This document shows, one piece after another, positions 22,010 through 23,469 of a DNA stretch of 23,469 nucleotides. The position numbers were made by a program, and so were the translations under genes. The DNA lies in contig CAJMQS010000033.1 in NCBI GenBank assembly GCA_905215645.1, positions 1 to 23,469 on the forward strand, in the 5' to 3' direction. The notes under the pieces are model-generated. The model searched no databases. It was not told where the DNA came from and was given only the letters and a program-made list of their open reading frames with translations. The DNA is from an uncultured bacterium (GTDB taxonomy: Bacteria > Bacillota > Negativicutes > Acidaminococcales > Acidaminococcaceae). The first letter of the stretch is position 1, and each line of letters starts with the position of its first letter.

Positions 22010-22945
22010 ATGGATATGATCAACGAAAAATCGAGTACGTATGGTTCCAGTCATTTCCTGGAAATTTCCTTGAAAAAGCAGGAAATCAAACAAATTTCTG
22101 GGATCATCTATGAACAGGTTTCCTGCCATGGGTATCCCAATATGCCCATGGCACTGGATCTGCTGCAGCCTCAGCAGGAAGCGCCCCTGCCCTTGGTCAT
22201 TTTCCTTACTGGCGGGGGATTTATCTTCAGCAACCGGGACAATGGAGTGCAGCTGCGGTACTATCTGGCAGAAAGAGGGTACGCCGTAGCCTCTGTTGCG
22301 TATCGGGTGACCCCCGGTACCCAGTTCCCGGGACCGCTGGAAGATGTAAAAGGGGCCGTCCGTTATTTACGGTCCCATGCAGAGAGATGGAATCTGGATG
22401 CCACGAGGATAGCACTGGTAGGCGCCAGCGCCGGTGGATATCTGGCTTCTTTTGCTGGCATCACAAATGGTGTCGCGCGGTTTGATAAAGGGGAGAACTT
22501 GCAGGTAAAAAGTGATGTAAGCTGTGCAGTCAGTCTGTATGGACCTTCAGATCTTTCCAAAGCAGCCGAGGACTATCGTGAAGGAATCCAGGCATTCCAT
22601 AGGTCAGAAGGGTCTCTCCAATCGCTTTTTGTCAATGGAATACCTCAGATTGGAGGCTGTCCGGGAGGCCTTCAGGCCAATCCGGAAAGAGCAGCGGCTG
22701 CCAATCCCCTTTGTTATATCAGTAAAAAAAGTTCTCCCATCTTGTTGATGCATGGAAGTGAAGATTTGGAAGTCTCTCCCAGCCAGACAGATTTGCTTTT
22801 CCAAGCTCTCCGGGCCCAAGGAATCTCCAGTGAACGGTATGTGATACCGGGTGCCGGACATGGGGGAGCATACTGGGTCCAAGATGAAGTCCTCCAAGTC
22901 ATTGAAAGTTTTATTAGGCAGTATTTGGAGAAGAGAACTGTATAA
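22010..22945 (+). CDS. Alpha/beta-hydrolase, HSL/BD-FAE-like esterase
   Basis: 311 residues. An esterase/lipase-type hydrolase, probably cytoplasmic because no signal peptide is seen. It shows the oxyanion-hole GGGF (in LTGGGFIFSNRD), the nucleophile elbow GASAGG (G-x-S-x-G), an acidic residue in HGSEDLEVSPSQ, and the catalytic His in GAGHGG, all in the expected order. AGGAGG lies 6 nt before ATG 22010. The substrate is unknown. Codons are more A/T-rich than in the left half of the window, and there is no clear tie to the carboxylate operon. A short imperfect hairpin (ACACT/AGTGT, 22960-22975) follows the stop but has no T-run. Confidence 0.88.
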   Translation: MDMINEKSSTYGSSHFLEISLKKQEIKQISGIIYEQVSCHGYPNMPMALDLLQPQQEAPLPLVIFLTGGGFIFSNRDNGVQLRYYLAERGYAVASVAYRVTPGTQFPGPLEDVKGAVRYLRSHAERWNLDATRIALVGASAGGYLASFAGITNGVARFDKGENLQVKSDVSCAVSLYGPSDLSKAAEDYREGIQAFHRSEGSLQSLFVNGIPQIGGCPGGLQANPERAAAANPLCYISKKSSPILLMHGSEDLEVSPSQTDLLFQALRAQGISSERYVIPGAGHGGAYWVQDEVLQVIESFIRQYLEKRTV

Positions 22946-23001
22946 GGGAAAAATAAGGAACACTGTAGTTAGTGTCCAAAAGAGCCGGGAGACCGTGTAA
23001 A

Positions 23002-23037
23002 GAAGTCAGAAACGGCCCTGCCAGGCTTTCAGACGTC
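23002..23037 (-). repeat. REP-like palindromic repeat, copy 1
   Basis: A 36-bp imperfect palindrome running GAAGTCAG...CAGACGTC around CGGCCCTGCCAGGC. Its reverse complement aligns with copies 3 and 4. Confidence 0.7.
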
Positions 23038-23044
23038 AAAAAAA

Positions 23045-23082
23045 GAAGTCAGACACGGCCCCCAAAGGGGCCTTGAGACGTC
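23045..23082 (-). repeat. REP-like palindromic repeat, copy 2
   Basis: A 38-bp copy with GAAGTCAGACACGG at the left and GAGACGTC at the right; the centre GGCCCCCAAAGGGGCC forms a strong stem. It has the same orientation as copy 1, and an extra AGACGTC follows at 23083-23089. Confidence 0.75.
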
Positions 23083-23147
23083 AGACGTCAGCTTTTGTTC
23101 GGCTTAGATGCAGGTCCGTCCTGCTCATCGCCAACAAGCTTATATCT

Positions 23148-23183
23148 GACTCCTAAAAGGCCCGTCAGGGCCGGTCTGACGTC
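23148..23183 (+). repeat. REP-like palindromic repeat, copy 3
   Basis: A 36-bp copy with centre GGCCCGTCAGGGCC and end GGTCTGACGTC. The 31 bases 23156-23186 match copy 4 (23200-23230) at 30 positions, exactly 44 bp apart, so these two also form a tandem pair. Confidence 0.85.
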
Positions 23184-23191
23184 TTAAATCT

Positions 23192-23227
23192 GTCATCTGA
23201 AAGGCCCGTCAGGGCCGGTCTGACTTC
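23192..23227 (+). repeat. REP-like palindromic repeat, copy 4
   Basis: A 36-bp copy with centre GGCCCGTCAGGGCC and end GGTCTGACTTC. It lies only 19 bp from the stop of the Rpn-like gene, where its hairpin could also protect or end that transcript. Confidence 0.85.
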
Positions 23228-23246
23228 TTATTAAAGGCTATCCTAC

Positions 23247-23469
23247 TTACAGCACCCCATGCAATTTCCCCAGTTTCTGGATTTGATCCAGGGAATAATG
23301 GGTGATCCGGGAAATGGTCGCCATGGGGACCTTTTCCTTTAGCATAGCAACAATGTTGGCTTCCCGTTCTTCCTGTTTGCCTTCCAAGCGGCCTTTTTCC
23401 AAGCCTTTTTCAATGCCTTGTTCTATCCCCTTTTCCAAGTTCTTTCTCGCAATGGCGTGTCCGATACCG
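23247..23469 (-). CDS. Rpn-family nuclease/transposase-like protein, C-terminal part
   Basis: Partial: the frame is open to the window's right edge, so the N-terminal nuclease domain lies outside. The visible residues include a G-I-E-x-G repeat region (LEKGIEQGIEKGLEKGRLEG), then a small helical tail (NIVAMLKEKVPMATISRITH) with YSLDQIQKL near the stop. This E-x-G helix with a short HTH-like tail is the usual C-terminus of Rpn/PD-(D/E)XK 'recombination-promoting nuclease or putative transposase' proteins. Such genes are often in multiple copies and mobile in anaerobes. The identification rests only on the tail, so it is tentative. Confidence 0.65.
   Translation of the reverse strand, partial: GIGHAIARKNLEKGIEQGIEKGLEKGRLEGKQEEREANIVAMLKEKVPMATISRITHYSLDQIQKLGKLHGVL

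Larger units (their letters stand above)
22946..23246. other. Gene-free 301-bp region carrying REP-like palindromes
   Basis: No credible gene is present. Apart from a weak hairpin at 22960-22975, about half of it consists of the four repeat copies listed separately, two in each orientation, arranged around a central unrepeated stretch (about 23092-23147). Confidence 0.8.

Noticed and set aside
22960..22975. Terminator after the alpha/beta-hydrolase
   Set aside because: The stem is only 5 bp plus a bulged GG/CC, and no T-run follows.
23002..23230. CRISPR array
   Set aside because: Only four copies, in both orientations, strongly palindromic and unevenly spaced, with no cas genes.

Overview
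The window looks like chromosomal DNA of a GC-rich anaerobic Firmicute of the class Negativicutes, most like Acidaminococcus. That assignment is inferred from gene content: pyruvate:ferredoxin oxidoreductase, a biotin-type decarboxylase alpha subunit, Ptb/Buk and a 2-hydroxycarboxylate symporter. No rRNA or marker gene settles it. I saw no tRNA, rRNA, CRISPR array, phage or complete insertion sequence.

Left part (1-7700), mostly + strand. It holds trmB, an overlapping SEDS glycosyltransferase / class B penicillin-binding protein pair, and a FolD homologue that has lost two residues of the usual active site. A small FlK-type thioesterase on the - strand is divergent from an acyl-CoA ligase, which overlaps a lipoprotein gene by 4 nt.

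Middle (7800-11090). On the - strand lie a carboxymuconolactone-decarboxylase-like protein without its CxxC and an oxaloacetate-decarboxylase-type carboxyltransferase without a biotin domain. A LacI-family regulator gene follows. Near-identical 12-bp palindromes (TAAAACGTTTTA type) sit at the start of the carboxyltransferase operon and in the promoter of the next operon, which has a perfect TTGACA-17-TATAAT core.

Right-centre (11087-21106), + strand. The genes are nifJ, a Fe-S-less aconitase-family pseudoenzyme, a fused LeuD-LeuC-type hydro-lyase in reversed domain order, phosphate butyryltransferase (ptb), a CitS/2HCT carboxylate transporter and, after a terminator, butyrate kinase (buk). 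Read together they form a plausible route for fermenting a hydroxy-di/tricarboxylic acid. The acid is imported, dehydrated or rehydrated, converted to a 2-oxoacid (decarboxylation by the OadA-like protein), oxidised to acyl-CoA by NifJ, then turned into acyl phosphate and acid plus ATP by Ptb and Buk. The LacI regulator would switch both arms. The substrate is not proven; citrate, trans-aconitate and citramalate are candidates, and no lyase or oxo-acid-forming dehydrogenase is present here. This regulon is the best candidate for an undescribed system.

Right end (21099-23469). A YitT-type membrane protein and an alpha/beta-hydrolase are followed by a 301-bp gap with four copies of a roughly 36-bp REP-like imperfect palindrome. 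The 3' end of an Rpn-family nuclease/transposase-like gene lies beyond it and runs off the window.
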